Positions 32,816 through 41,521 of a stretch of DNA of 64,000 bases are shown one piece after another. The first letter of the stretch is position 1. Each line of letters begins with the position of its first letter. The notes beneath the pieces are model-generated. The model was not told the DNA's origin. It searched no databases and was given only the letters and a program-made list of their open reading frames with translations. The stretch lies in NCBI GenBank assembly GCA_024760905.1, contig CM045729.1, positions 44,392,080 to 44,456,079 of the forward strand, in the 5' to 3' direction. Both the position numbers and the translations under genes were made by a program. The stretch is from Plotosus lineatus. Its lineage: Eukaryota; Chordata; Actinopteri; Siluriformes; Plotosidae.

Positions 32816-33059
32816 ACAGAACTTGCTGAAAAGTTTTAGAAGCCCACAGCCAATTTTACAGTCCTCAAAAAGAAGGGAGAAATTGGGGGATAAGGGACCT
32901 GACCAGCTATCGAAAACACAGCGAAATGCTGTGCCTGCTTGTCGAATATAAAGACAAGGCACTGAACATGCCTTGGTCTGCATTTCCAATATAATTGGTA
33001 TGCCTAGAAAGAGCCCACTATTTATATACACAGTATATACATATCCATCCATAATTATT

Positions 33060-33690
33060 GGCACCTCTGGTTAAGATGTGCTCTTTAACTGCTAATAAAT
33101 TCAGTATTTTAAAAAATAATATCTAACCTTTAATTCAAGTATGTTTATTCAGTGGTTAAAAAAAAAACATCCCACATTAGGAATGGTGTAATTCTTTTAC
33201 ATTCAATCATGTATGCCACATTTATCACCCCTGATGTTAATACCTTGTACAACCCCCTTTTGCCAACAAAGCAGTACCTAATCTTCTCATGTTTCACAAG
33301 ATGGGAAAATGCAGAAAGAGGGATCTTAGAGCATTCCTCTTTGAATAATCTTTCTAAATCATCTAGCAATCTGGTCCTCTCCATGGCACCTTCTTCTCCA
33401 TCTCAGTCCACAGGTTTTTAATCGGGTTGAAGCCTGGGGACTGAGATGGCCATGGGAGGAGCTTGATTCTGTTTCTCATGAACCATTTCTGCGTACATTG
33501 GCCACATATTTAAGGCCATTATTTTGCTAAAAGACCCATTGATGACCCATCTTTAGCCTTCAGGCAGAGGTCACCAGATTTTGATTTAAAATGTCCTGGT
33601 ATTTCAAAGCATTCATGACACCATGCACCCTAACAAGGTTCCCAGGACCTCTGGATGAGAAACAGGCCCACAGCATCACAGGTGCTGACA
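33060..33690 (-). pseudogene. Decayed Tc1/mariner transposase
   Basis: The minus strand reads NLVRVHG-like and ALKYQDILNQN-like segments near 33640-33570, then PSQSPGFNPI-NLW near 33440, the conserved catalytic C-terminal block. Multiple stops and frameshifts. The sequence at 33060-33240 resembles the end of the element. Confidence 0.7.
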
Positions 33691-33965
33691 TATAGTCTGG
33701 CTGTGTCTGACATGCAGTTCCCCAGTCGCACATACTGTGGTCTGTCTGTCAGGCAATCAGTGATCCAGTTCACGGGGTGTGAACCTATTCACTTCTGTGT
33801 CAATGTGCCCCTGAGGAGTAGAAGCTGAATTATGTTGAAGGTGCTGGAGAAGTCCAGGAATGTGATTCTGACAGCATCGCTACCCCCATCCAGATGAGAG
33901 AGGGATCGGTGAAGCAGTTAGCTGACTGCATCTTCCACGCTCACTTTCTCCTGGCAAACTGCAGG
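33690..33965 (-). repeat. Jockey/L2-type LINE reverse transcriptase fragment
   Basis: The minus strand reads through broken frames a LDFSSAFNTI-like block (33860-33830), then DRPQYVRLG near 33740, the familiar region A-B of CR1/L2/jockey-like RT. It abuts the Tc1 remnant. Confidence 0.55.
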
Positions 33966-34549
33966 GGTTTGAGAGCATGGCGGACCTGTGGCTGTAAGTG
34001 CTGAAGTTGTAGGTGTTCTGTGGTCTTCATCAGGTGTGAAGTGCACTGCAAGCTAGGTTTCAGACGCATTCTGTGCTGGAAGTTACACCTACTACGGCAA
34101 TTCCTTCTCCAATCTTGTGATCTCGCCATCACTTAAAGATGGATAAATTAATTTACGAAAATCAGCATAACATTTCAGAAACAATGCTGCAATCTGCCAA
34201 CAAAAAATTAAAACTATTTAAAATACTTATCTGTAGTCATTGTTGATGATAATAAAAGACTTCAATTACAGACAAACACTCAAAAAGTAGCCAGAAAGGG
34301 CCAAGTTTTGTTAAAATCTTAATCCATGGATAACAATCAAGACTTGACTGACGGTATCTCTGGAAACCACCATAATATACAAAATTCAATTGGGTTGTTC
34401 CTGTTTTTTAATTCCTCTCAATCTTGTACTTCCTAAAAAATTCCCAGCTTCCTTATTTTGTAGTGATGATCTTGCATTTTGCGTGAAGAAAAAGAGGGAA
34501 GAGATTGAAGACAGTCACCCTTTTAGATGAGTGTGACCATGTGACTTCT
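33966..34549. other. Unassigned sequence
   Basis: The first part may extend the LINE fragment before it; the rest is AT-rich with nothing recognised. Confidence 0.4.
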
Positions 34550-34815
34550 ATTCACTATGACCTGAGGTGAAACTGACTCTGGACAGAGGCGAGGTACAAC
34601 CTGAACAGCTTGCCAGTCCAACGAATGGTCAACACACACAAACCCTTCACACCTGAGGCAATTTGAAACAGCCAATTAGTCTATTGTGCATGTCTTTGGA
34701 CTGTGGGAGGAAATTAGAGTACATAGAGGAAACCTACACAAACACACGGGACTTGAACCTAAGATCTTTCTGTGAGATGTGAACAAGCTAACCACAAAGC
34801 CATAAAACAACCAGA
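34550..34815 (-). repeat. Mermaid-like SINE
   Basis: 'gcaatttgaaacagccaatt' and 'gtctttggactgtgggagga' in minus orientation, with a degraded head. Confidence 0.68.
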
Positions 34816-35127
34816 CATGCACTTCTTCATTTTTCCAACTATATTTTCCATCATAGCTCCTTTCAAGAAGGGTGGAAGTCAAGCAAAGATAGAAAATAAA
34901 CCTTAATCAATGTCAATTAATCAAATGTGTAATTAAACAAATGAGTAATTTATTGTCATTTTCTGCACTTAAATGCTCTAAGTGGTAATACTTTGTGTGG
35001 AATGTTTTGGGTGGAATGTTGTTTTTATTCTATGTATCAAACCACTACCAGTATATCTATAAATAGTACTAGAAACGCACACAGAGAGAGCAGACCTACA
35101 TTACATGGGCTATTGTGGCAGATGAGA

Positions 35128-35415
35128 GATTTTGGAGACAAAGTCAGAGAGGCTAGATTGAGATGGTTTGGACATGTACAGAGGAGGGATAGTGAGTATA
35201 TTGGTAGTAGGATGCTGAGGTTGGAACTACCAGGCAGAAGGCCCAGAGGAAGACCAAAGAGAAGATTTATGGATGTGGTGAAGGAGGACATGAAGGTAGT
35301 TGGTGTAAGAGAAGAAGATGCAGATGGTAGGGTGAGATGGATACAGATGATTCGCTGTGACGACCCCTGAAGGAAACAGCTGAAAGGAAAAGAAGAAGAA
35401 GAAAGAAGAAGAATA
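35128..35415 (+). mobile_element. 5'-truncated RTE LINE fragment (3' end)
   Basis: Encodes the RTE C-terminal tail (FGDKVREARLRWFGHVQRRDSEY) and ends in the family 3' UTR and a GAAGAAG tail. GTGGCAGATGAGA before it and GTGGTAGATGAGA after it look like a target duplication with one change. Confidence 0.85.
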
Positions 35416-35659
35416 GTGGTAGATGAGATGGAATTACTGTGTCCCTTGTGGTGTGTTCTTTAATGATTTCCCAGCTCTAGTAGTTTCTCTTGATGCATTG
35501 GAGGTGATTTTTGCTTCAATGACCTCCTCTTGCTAAAAATCCTACAAAAAGTTCCCAGACATGGATCATGCTCAAAATGTTATCAGTTCTCTGTCGGTCC
35601 AAGACCCACATTTGGTTAGAATTTCTTGATAAATCCTCCATTAGCTTTCAAGTTATCGT

Positions 35660-35660
<1 letters not shown>

Positions 35661-35711
<51 letters not shown>

Positions 35712-35747
35712 TCTCTCTTGCTCTCTCTCTCACACACACACACACTA
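35661..35747 (+). repeat. (CT)n then (CA)n tract
   Basis: About 23 CT units, broken CT, then CA units. Confidence 0.9.
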
Positions 35748-35867
35748 CCAATTGTATAACATCCTCACTTGGTGGGAAAAACTCAAGAAACTGATAATTT
35801 TGTGGTGGTCTTTTAATTGCTTTTCATGGCTGTACACATACACACTGCTTTTTTTTTTTTTTTTTTA

Positions 35868-36002
35868 CATTTACAGAGTTTGGCCGATGCTCTTATTCAG
35901 AATGACTTACAGTTATCTTTTTTTTTTATATAATTGAGCAAATGAGGGTTAAGTTCCTTGCACAAGGGCCAAACACTGGTGATAGTGTGGATTGAACTGC
36001 TT
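35868..36002 (-). repeat. SINE type K fragment
   Basis: Tail and middle only ('tttacatttacagagtttgg' to 'gtggattgaactgcttac'), then a (CA)n tract. Confidence 0.65.
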
Positions 36003-36027
36003 ACACACTCACACACACACACACACA

Positions 36028-36060
<33 letters not shown>
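36003..36060 (+). repeat. (CA)n microsatellite
   Basis: Nearly pure CA with one TA interruption. Confidence 0.9.
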
Positions 36061-36189
36061 TTTCTGGCAAAGATGTACTTGTGGTCTGATTACATTAAAA
36101 TGCACAATCACTGTAAACATGAATGCCGGCTACAATAGAAAAGTGTGAGAACATTGCAGGCTGCTACATATCCGAATAAGAATACTTTA

Positions 36190-36615
36190 TACTACATGAA
36201 AAGAACCCTCGCGCTTGTTCTACACTGACAGTGCATACATGGGCAGGAGAGCATCTGAACGGAAAAAGGTGGATTGGTCTGATGTTTTCTGATGGGAAAA
36301 TGTGTATCATAGAATCCAAATGGAACTTGTTGTGGCATCTCTTTATGGCAATAGCACACCCCAATGGCAGTAGCCTCTTTCAGCAAGCTAATAAACATAG
36401 CCACATTGTGAAACCTGTTCAAGAACGGTGCGAGGAAAGTTGACCTCCAAATTCCCCATCTATAGGATGTGCTATTCCAGAAAGTCCAAACAATCATCTT
36501 GCAACTTCCAAGAATTAAAGGACGTCCTGAGAGCTGCTTGGTGGCACATACCATACTACACCCTCAGAGGTCTTGTAGAGTCAATGCCCTGATGGGTTAG
36601 AGCCTTTTTAGTCTC
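36190..36615 (+). pseudogene. Tc1-like transposase remnant, 3' part
   Basis: Matches the C-terminal half of a common fish Tc1-like element: PPNSP near 36445, ELLGGTYHTTP near 36530 and GLVESMP-like near 36570. Several frame changes. Confidence 0.6.
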
Positions 36616-36649
36616 ACTTAGCCTCATGTGGAATAAATAACATTGATTA

Positions 36650-36785
36650 TGTCATCTGTGATGGCCTGGCAAGCTGTCCAGGGGGTCCCCACCCTTGTCT
36701 AGAGTTGGCTGAGATGGGTGCCAGTCTCCTTCCAACCCTAATTATGATTAAGCGGTTCAGAAAATGAATGAATGGATGAATGAAT
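36650..36785 (+). repeat. Mermaid-like SINE tail
   Basis: 'gatggcctggcaagctgtcc' to 'gttcagaaaatgaatgaatg'. Confidence 0.7.
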
Positions 36786-36799
36786 GATTATCTCATTAC

Positions 36800-37045
36800 T
36801 CCGGCACATGTTAATGAGTGGGATGTATATAGGCAGGAAGTGAGCAGTCAGTTTTCAAAGATGTGTTTGGAAACAGAAAAAATGACCAAGGGCTAAGGAT
36901 CTGAGTGATTGTTGAATGGGTCATATTGTTATGGCTAAACAGTTAAATCTGTTCATCTCCAAGATGGCAGGTCTTGTGGGGTGTTCATTGTATGTGGAGA
37001 TAAGCATTTACCAAAGGTGGTCCAAGGACGGACAAGTGCCCATTA
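36800..37045 (+). pseudogene. Tc1-like transposase remnant, 5' part
   Basis: Encodes GHIVMAKQLNLFISKMAGLVG then IYQRWSKDGQV, the helix-turn-helix start of the same type of Tc1-like element whose 3' part lies upstream at 36190-36615. So the two halves are in the wrong order. Confidence 0.6.
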
Positions 37046-37069
37046 GAAACCAACACAAGCTCAGAAAAC

Positions 37070-37172
37070 TCTACAGAGAAACACTCTCAGCGAGCCCAGG
37101 ACTTGAACCCAGTTGGCTCTTGCTGTGGGACTGGCATGCAAACCACTATGCCATTGTGCTGCACATGAAGTT
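37070..37172 (-). repeat. tRNA-head SINE fragment
   Basis: The minus strand reads a tRNA-like head with B-box 'gggttcaagtcctgg'. It follows the Tc1 5' remnant. Confidence 0.55.
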
Positions 37173-37267
37173 TATAAAAATAAGGTTGTATTGAGCGGCA
37201 TGACCACCTGATATGGTGAGATGTTTCATTTATTCCTCCAGAAAAGTAGTGTTTATGACTCTTTTCT

Positions 37268-37520
37268 TCATTCATTCATTCATTTTTCTGAACTGCTTAA
37301 TCCTACTTAGCCTGGCAAGCTGTCCAGGGTGTACACTGCCCTTGCTCAGAGTCTGCTGAGATGGGCACCAGCCTGTCCGCGACCCTAAATAGGATTAAGC
37401 GGTTCAGAAAATGAATGAATGAATAATCCTATTTAGGGTCGCAGGGAGGCTGGTGCCCATCTCAGCTGACTCTGGATAAGTGCAGGGTACCCTCTGGATA
37501 TCTTGCCAGGCCATCGCAGG
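37268..37520. repeat. Two SINE tails forming an inverted repeat
   Basis: A minus tail start (37268-37305), a plus tail (37306-37415, ending 'aatgaatgaatga') and a minus tail (37416-37520, 'aatcctatttagggtcgcag') lie back to back, giving a local palindrome around 37415. Confidence 0.65.
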
Positions 37521-37659
37521 GCTCTTTATTTTTTCCCATATCCAACAAAATTTGACTAACTTGGCTTTATCTTTGCTCTGATACCATTTTAATTCATATA
37601 ATCATTTTATGATTGATTAATGCTTCTCAAATGCAGCATAATATTCTGTTATCATTAAT

Positions 37660-38025
37660 TGAGACTGTTGAGAGAGAGGCATTATTGTGGTCAGCACATC
37701 TGCCTCAAGACAAGGTCTTGGGTTTGTGTCCCAAGCTTGGCAAGTACATTTCTGTGTAAAATTTGCATATTCTTTGTGATCTTGCATGGATTTCCTTTGT
37801 GTACTCTGGTTTCCTCCCACAGTCCAAAGACATGCATATCAGGCTAATTGCCTGTTCCAAATTGCCCCTAAGGGGTAAGTGAGTCTGGAAAGATTTGTGT
37901 GTGTTTCCTCTGCAATTGACTGGAAAGCTGTTCAGTGTGTACCTCACTTTTACCCAGAATTAGCTGAGAGGGCTTCAGCCTCCCTGTATCCCTAACAGGT
38001 TTTAATGGATTGGGAAACTAATCAG
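37660..38025 (+). repeat. Mermaid-like SINE, complete
   Basis: Head 'attattgtggtcagcacatc', core 'ggtttcctcccacagtccaa', tail to 'aatggattgggaaactaat'. Confidence 0.72.
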
Positions 38026-38046
38026 CAAATGCATGAGAATGTTAAC

Positions 38047-38100
38047 ATTTTTACATTTACAGCATTTAGCTTATCCAGAGCGACTGAAGTGCAGTGAAGT
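38047..38100 (-). repeat. SINE type K tail fragment
   Basis: 'ttttacatttacagcattta' followed by 'atccagagcgact'. Confidence 0.6.
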
Positions 38101-38141
38101 CTCTATTAGTGAATATATTCTTGTACTGGTTTGTTAGGACA

Positions 38142-38486
38142 TGAGCAGTGGTGGTCTAGTGGTCTCGGGCGCTGGATCGCTGATCCAAAGGTTGGGGGTT
38201 CGAGTCCCCACAAGGTTGTCACTGTCCCCCCCAGTGCGGCTAACTGGGTTATCAAAGGCGGGCCATGTCTGTCACTGTCTATGGTGAGAGGCATGTAAAA
38301 GAACCATTGCTGACATTCGTAAAGAGTAGCTGCAAAGCCGTCAGCGTGTTTCTATCCCTTGCTAAAAGGGTTGTGACAGGAAGGGCATCCGATGTAAAAA
38401 CCTCAGCCAAATCAAATGTGCGAATCAAATGATTCACTGTGGCGACTCCCGAGTAAAAGGTAAAAAGCTGAAAGGAAGACAGACAG
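38142..38486 (+). mobile_element. tRNA-derived SINE with RTE-like tail, full length
   Basis: Target duplication ACTGGTTTGTTAGGACA at 38125-38141 and 38487-38503. The most complete copy: head with GGTTCGAGTCCCC B-box, body ('gagaggcatgtaaaagaacc'), tail with ACAGGAAGGGCATCC and CACTGTGGCGACTCC. Confidence 0.9.
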
Positions 38487-38725
38487 ACTGGTTTGTTAGG
38501 ACACGGACTAAGTAGATCATCAGTCACACTCAGATGGTATTTGTTGTGTGTGGGGTTTATTTTTGTGTGTGTGTGGTGTGTGTGTTTGTATACAGTTTGT
38601 ATCACATTACTGTACATCTGTCCAACTCACCAAAAAAAGAAAAGAAAAGACAAATCACAGAAACACAAGTCAACATGATCATTATTGTGGATATTATATT
38701 TTCCATTATTATGACGCAGGATGGA

Positions 38726-39100
38726 TTTTTTTCTTGTGAAAATGTTGAGGTTCTCTTTGGGAGTAACGAGGATGGATAGGATTAGGAATGAGCACATCAG
38801 AGGGACAGCACATGTAAGTCGTTTCGGAGACAAAGTCAGAGAGGCTAGATTGAGATGGTTTGGACATGTACAGAGGAGGGATAGTGAGTATATTGGTAAT
38901 AGGATGCTGAGGCTGGAACTACCAGGCAGAAGGCCTAGGGGAAGACCCAAGCGACGATTCATGGATGTGGTGAAGGAGGACATGAAGATCGTTGGTGTAA
39001 GAGAAGAAGATGCAAAGGATAGGGTGAGATGGAGGCAGATGATTCGCTGTGGCGACCCCTGAAGGGAAAAGCCGAAAGGAAAAGAAGAAAGAAGAAGAAG
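38726..39100 (+). mobile_element. 5'-truncated RTE LINE fragment with 15-bp target duplication
   Basis: Identical ATGACGCAGGATGGA occurs at 38711-38725 and 39101-39115. About 13 non-RTE bases (T-rich) precede the RTE match at the 5' junction, as often seen in truncated LINE insertions. It encodes the RTE tail from KMLRFSLGVTRMDR to the end with no frame break. Confidence 0.9.
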
Positions 39101-39137
39101 ATGACGCAGGATGGAATCATTAATATCGGTTGACTGT

Positions 39138-39465
39138 AATGTGGCTGGCATGGTGGTGTATTGGTTAGCATGTCTGCCTCACAGCAAGAAGGTTCTGCGT
39201 TCAGGCATTTTCTGTGTGGAGTTCTCCTTCTCCTTGTTTGTCTGGGTTTCCTCCCACAGTCCAAAGACATGCACATTAGGCTAATTGGCTGTTCCAAATT
39301 GCCCCTAGTTGTGAGTGAGAATGATTGCAAGTATGTTGGCTTTGTGTTGGTCTGGCAAGCTGTTCAGGGTGGACTTCGCCTTTGCCCGTGTCGGCTGAGA
39401 TAGTCTCCTTTCTTTCTGGGACATTAAAAGAATCAAGAGGTTCAGCAAATGAGTGATTGAGTGAT
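39138..39465 (+). repeat. Mermaid-like SINE, complete
   Basis: Head 'gctggcatggtggtgtattg', core 'cctcccacagtccaaagaca', tail 'gaggttcagcaaatgagtga'. Confidence 0.72.
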
Positions 39466-39928
39466 TGCATTCTGATTTCCTTAAGTTCACTTAAGGTCAC
39501 TTACATTGTACACTTAGCACATGATGTTTATTTGCATTTAATTTAACGTTGCACTGGCTGTTAATTGTCTAGTCAGTGATAAAATAAAACTTTGAATCTT
39601 AGATTTATCAAATGCTTACATGTCTGAACTTTATTCCCACATGATGTATTTATACTGCATTTGTTCTTTGGGTCGTGATGTTTCTGATCCTGCTTATGCA
39701 TTTTTCTCTACAAGTCTCGGTTATTTTCTATATGCTTTAGAGTGCATTCTTTATATAAACTGGCTGTGTCATGTCCTTCTTTAGACTAAGATTGTCTCTT
39801 TTTTCCCAATTCGGTTTTAATTAGACTGCTCATTATTAACCTAATAGTTAAATTATCATATTTCTGATTAAACCGCAATATTCTGCTTGTCCTCCAGAAA
39901 TATTTACAAAAGTACACATTACTTTTTT
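39466..39928. other. Unassigned AT-rich sequence
   Basis: Nothing recognised. Confidence 0.5.
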
Positions 39929-39939
39929 TTTCATACATT

Positions 39940-40249
39940 CTTCTTCTTCACGTATCCCTTAACATCCGGGGATGTCGTTGGGGTACCTTCATGGCGAGAC
40001 TTGGGCTGATTTTGGCCTGGCGGCACCCATCCCTCTCCAGGTCGTAGAAACACGCTGACGGCTTTGCAGCCTCCTCTTTACGAAAGTCAGCAATGGTTGT
40101 TTTACATGCCTCTCACCATAGACAGTGAGAGACATGGCCTGCCTTTGATAACCCAGTTAGCTGCACTGGGGGGACAGTGACAACCCTGTGGGGACTTGAA
40201 CCCCCAACCTTAGGATCAGCAATCCTGCGCCCTAACTACTAGACCACCC
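39940..40249 (-). mobile_element. SINE with shared head and body but a third tail
   Basis: TTTCATACATT target duplication at 39929-39939 and 40250-40260. The minus strand has the shared head and body, then a tail not found in the other copies ('cgacctggagagggatgggt' onward) that still ends GTGAAGAAGAA. The perfect target duplication shows that it moved as one unit. Confidence 0.85.
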
Positions 40250-40269
40250 TTTCATACATTATTCATTTT

Positions 40270-40372
40270 TTAATTGATTAATACTAATTAGGGGAGGTGG
40301 GCACCTATCTCAGCCAACTAGGGCAAGGGTAGAGGACACCGGGGACAGCTTGCCAGGCCATTGCAGGACATT
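40270..40372 (-). repeat. Mermaid-like SINE tail
   Basis: 'ggcacctatctcagccaact' to 'agcttgccaggccattgcag'. Confidence 0.6.
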
Positions 40373-40654
40373 GTACTTTGGTATATAATATAGGCGTGTG
40401 TTGGTACTGTTTACTTCCACAGTTTGTACACCAGCAACTTCATACACATGAGTATTTTTACAAATGTGGGTACCATCATGACCATGAACATTGCAAATGG
40501 CACGGCAAAAACTAAATTACTTTTTAATGATAATATGGTAAAGTAATATTTTATGGAAAATAATACTCTATGTGTCAAGGTTGTGTGTAATTAAAAGTAA
40601 GATGTGGAGTCTATATGTTGTACCCATGCTTATGTATACTAATGCCAGGACTGA

Positions 40655-40738
40655 TGCCAGAGCCAGCTTGATGCTCATGAGCCTCCCCATGACCCTAATT
40701 AGGATTTATCAGTTTAGAAAATTAATTAATAAATTAAT
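40655..40738 (+). repeat. Mermaid-like SINE tail
   Basis: 'gcctccccatgaccctaatt' then 'gtttagaaaattaattaata'. Confidence 0.55.
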
Positions 40739-40947
40739 GTTCTGTCTTTAGAGCCTTGGAATAGATTGGTGAACTTTTCAAAGTGCACAACCAGCTGGAA
40801 TGGATGGACGGATAAATTAACTTTGATAAGGATAATAGTTATAAATTCTGACAAGGTGGTTTGACGCTGTACTTATGGTAACATGTTTTATGTAAGTAAT
40901 ATTAATATTAAAATTATTTGAGTGGGATAGTCATCTTCATATCTTCC

Positions 40948-41070
40948 TTTCCTTTTGGCTGTTCCCTTCAGGGGTCACCACAGCGAATCATCTGCCTCCA
41001 TCTCACCCTATCCTCTCCATCTTCTTCTCTTACACCAACTACCTTCATGTCCTCCTTTATCTTCATATAT
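40948..41070 (-). repeat. Short RTE LINE 3' fragment
   Basis: About 120 bp of RTE 3' UTR and C-terminal coding sequence in minus orientation (CCTTTTGGCTGTTCCCTTCA onward). No poly(GAA) tail is preserved. Confidence 0.75.
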
Positions 41071-41107
41071 GGTACAGTATTAAAATAATTTTATATGTAG
41101 AATTCAT

Positions 41108-41410
41108 TTTCAGTTGCATGGTGGTGTGCTGGGTATCATGTCCATCTCACAGCAAGAAGGCCCTGGGCTTGTGTCCCAGGCTTGGGAGGTTCTTTCTGGA
41201 GTTTGCATGTTCTCCCTGTGTTTGGTTTCCATTATGTACTCCGGTTTCCGTCCAGTCTTAAGACAAGCACGTCAAGCTTATTGACGGTTCCAAATTGGTT
41301 CTAGTGTGATCCTGTGTACATGGTTGTGTGTTTTAGCTTGTGATAGTCTGTGCAGTTACCCCATCTCGTCTATTGTTAGCTGATATAGGCTCCTGTGTTT
41401 CAGAAAGTCT
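41108..41410 (+). repeat. Mermaid-like SINE, complete
   Basis: Head 'ttgcatggtggtgtgctggg', B-box-like 'ggcttgtgtcccaggct', core 'ctccggtttccgtccagtct'. The MITE at 41415 lies at its 3' end. Confidence 0.7.
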
Positions 41411-41521
41411 AATACAGGGATCCCTCACTTTCCGCGGTTAATTGGGACCAAGCTCCCACCACGGCCCCCGAATTCTGCGAAGTAGGATCGACCCCCCCCC
41501 CGACTGACATATACGTACATG

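Noticed and set aside
38160..38230. tRNA-like A and B boxes as a functional tRNA gene
   Set aside because: No cloverleaf acceptor stem could be matched and the sequence continues into SINE body and tail with target duplications. The same holds for the other tRNA-like heads.
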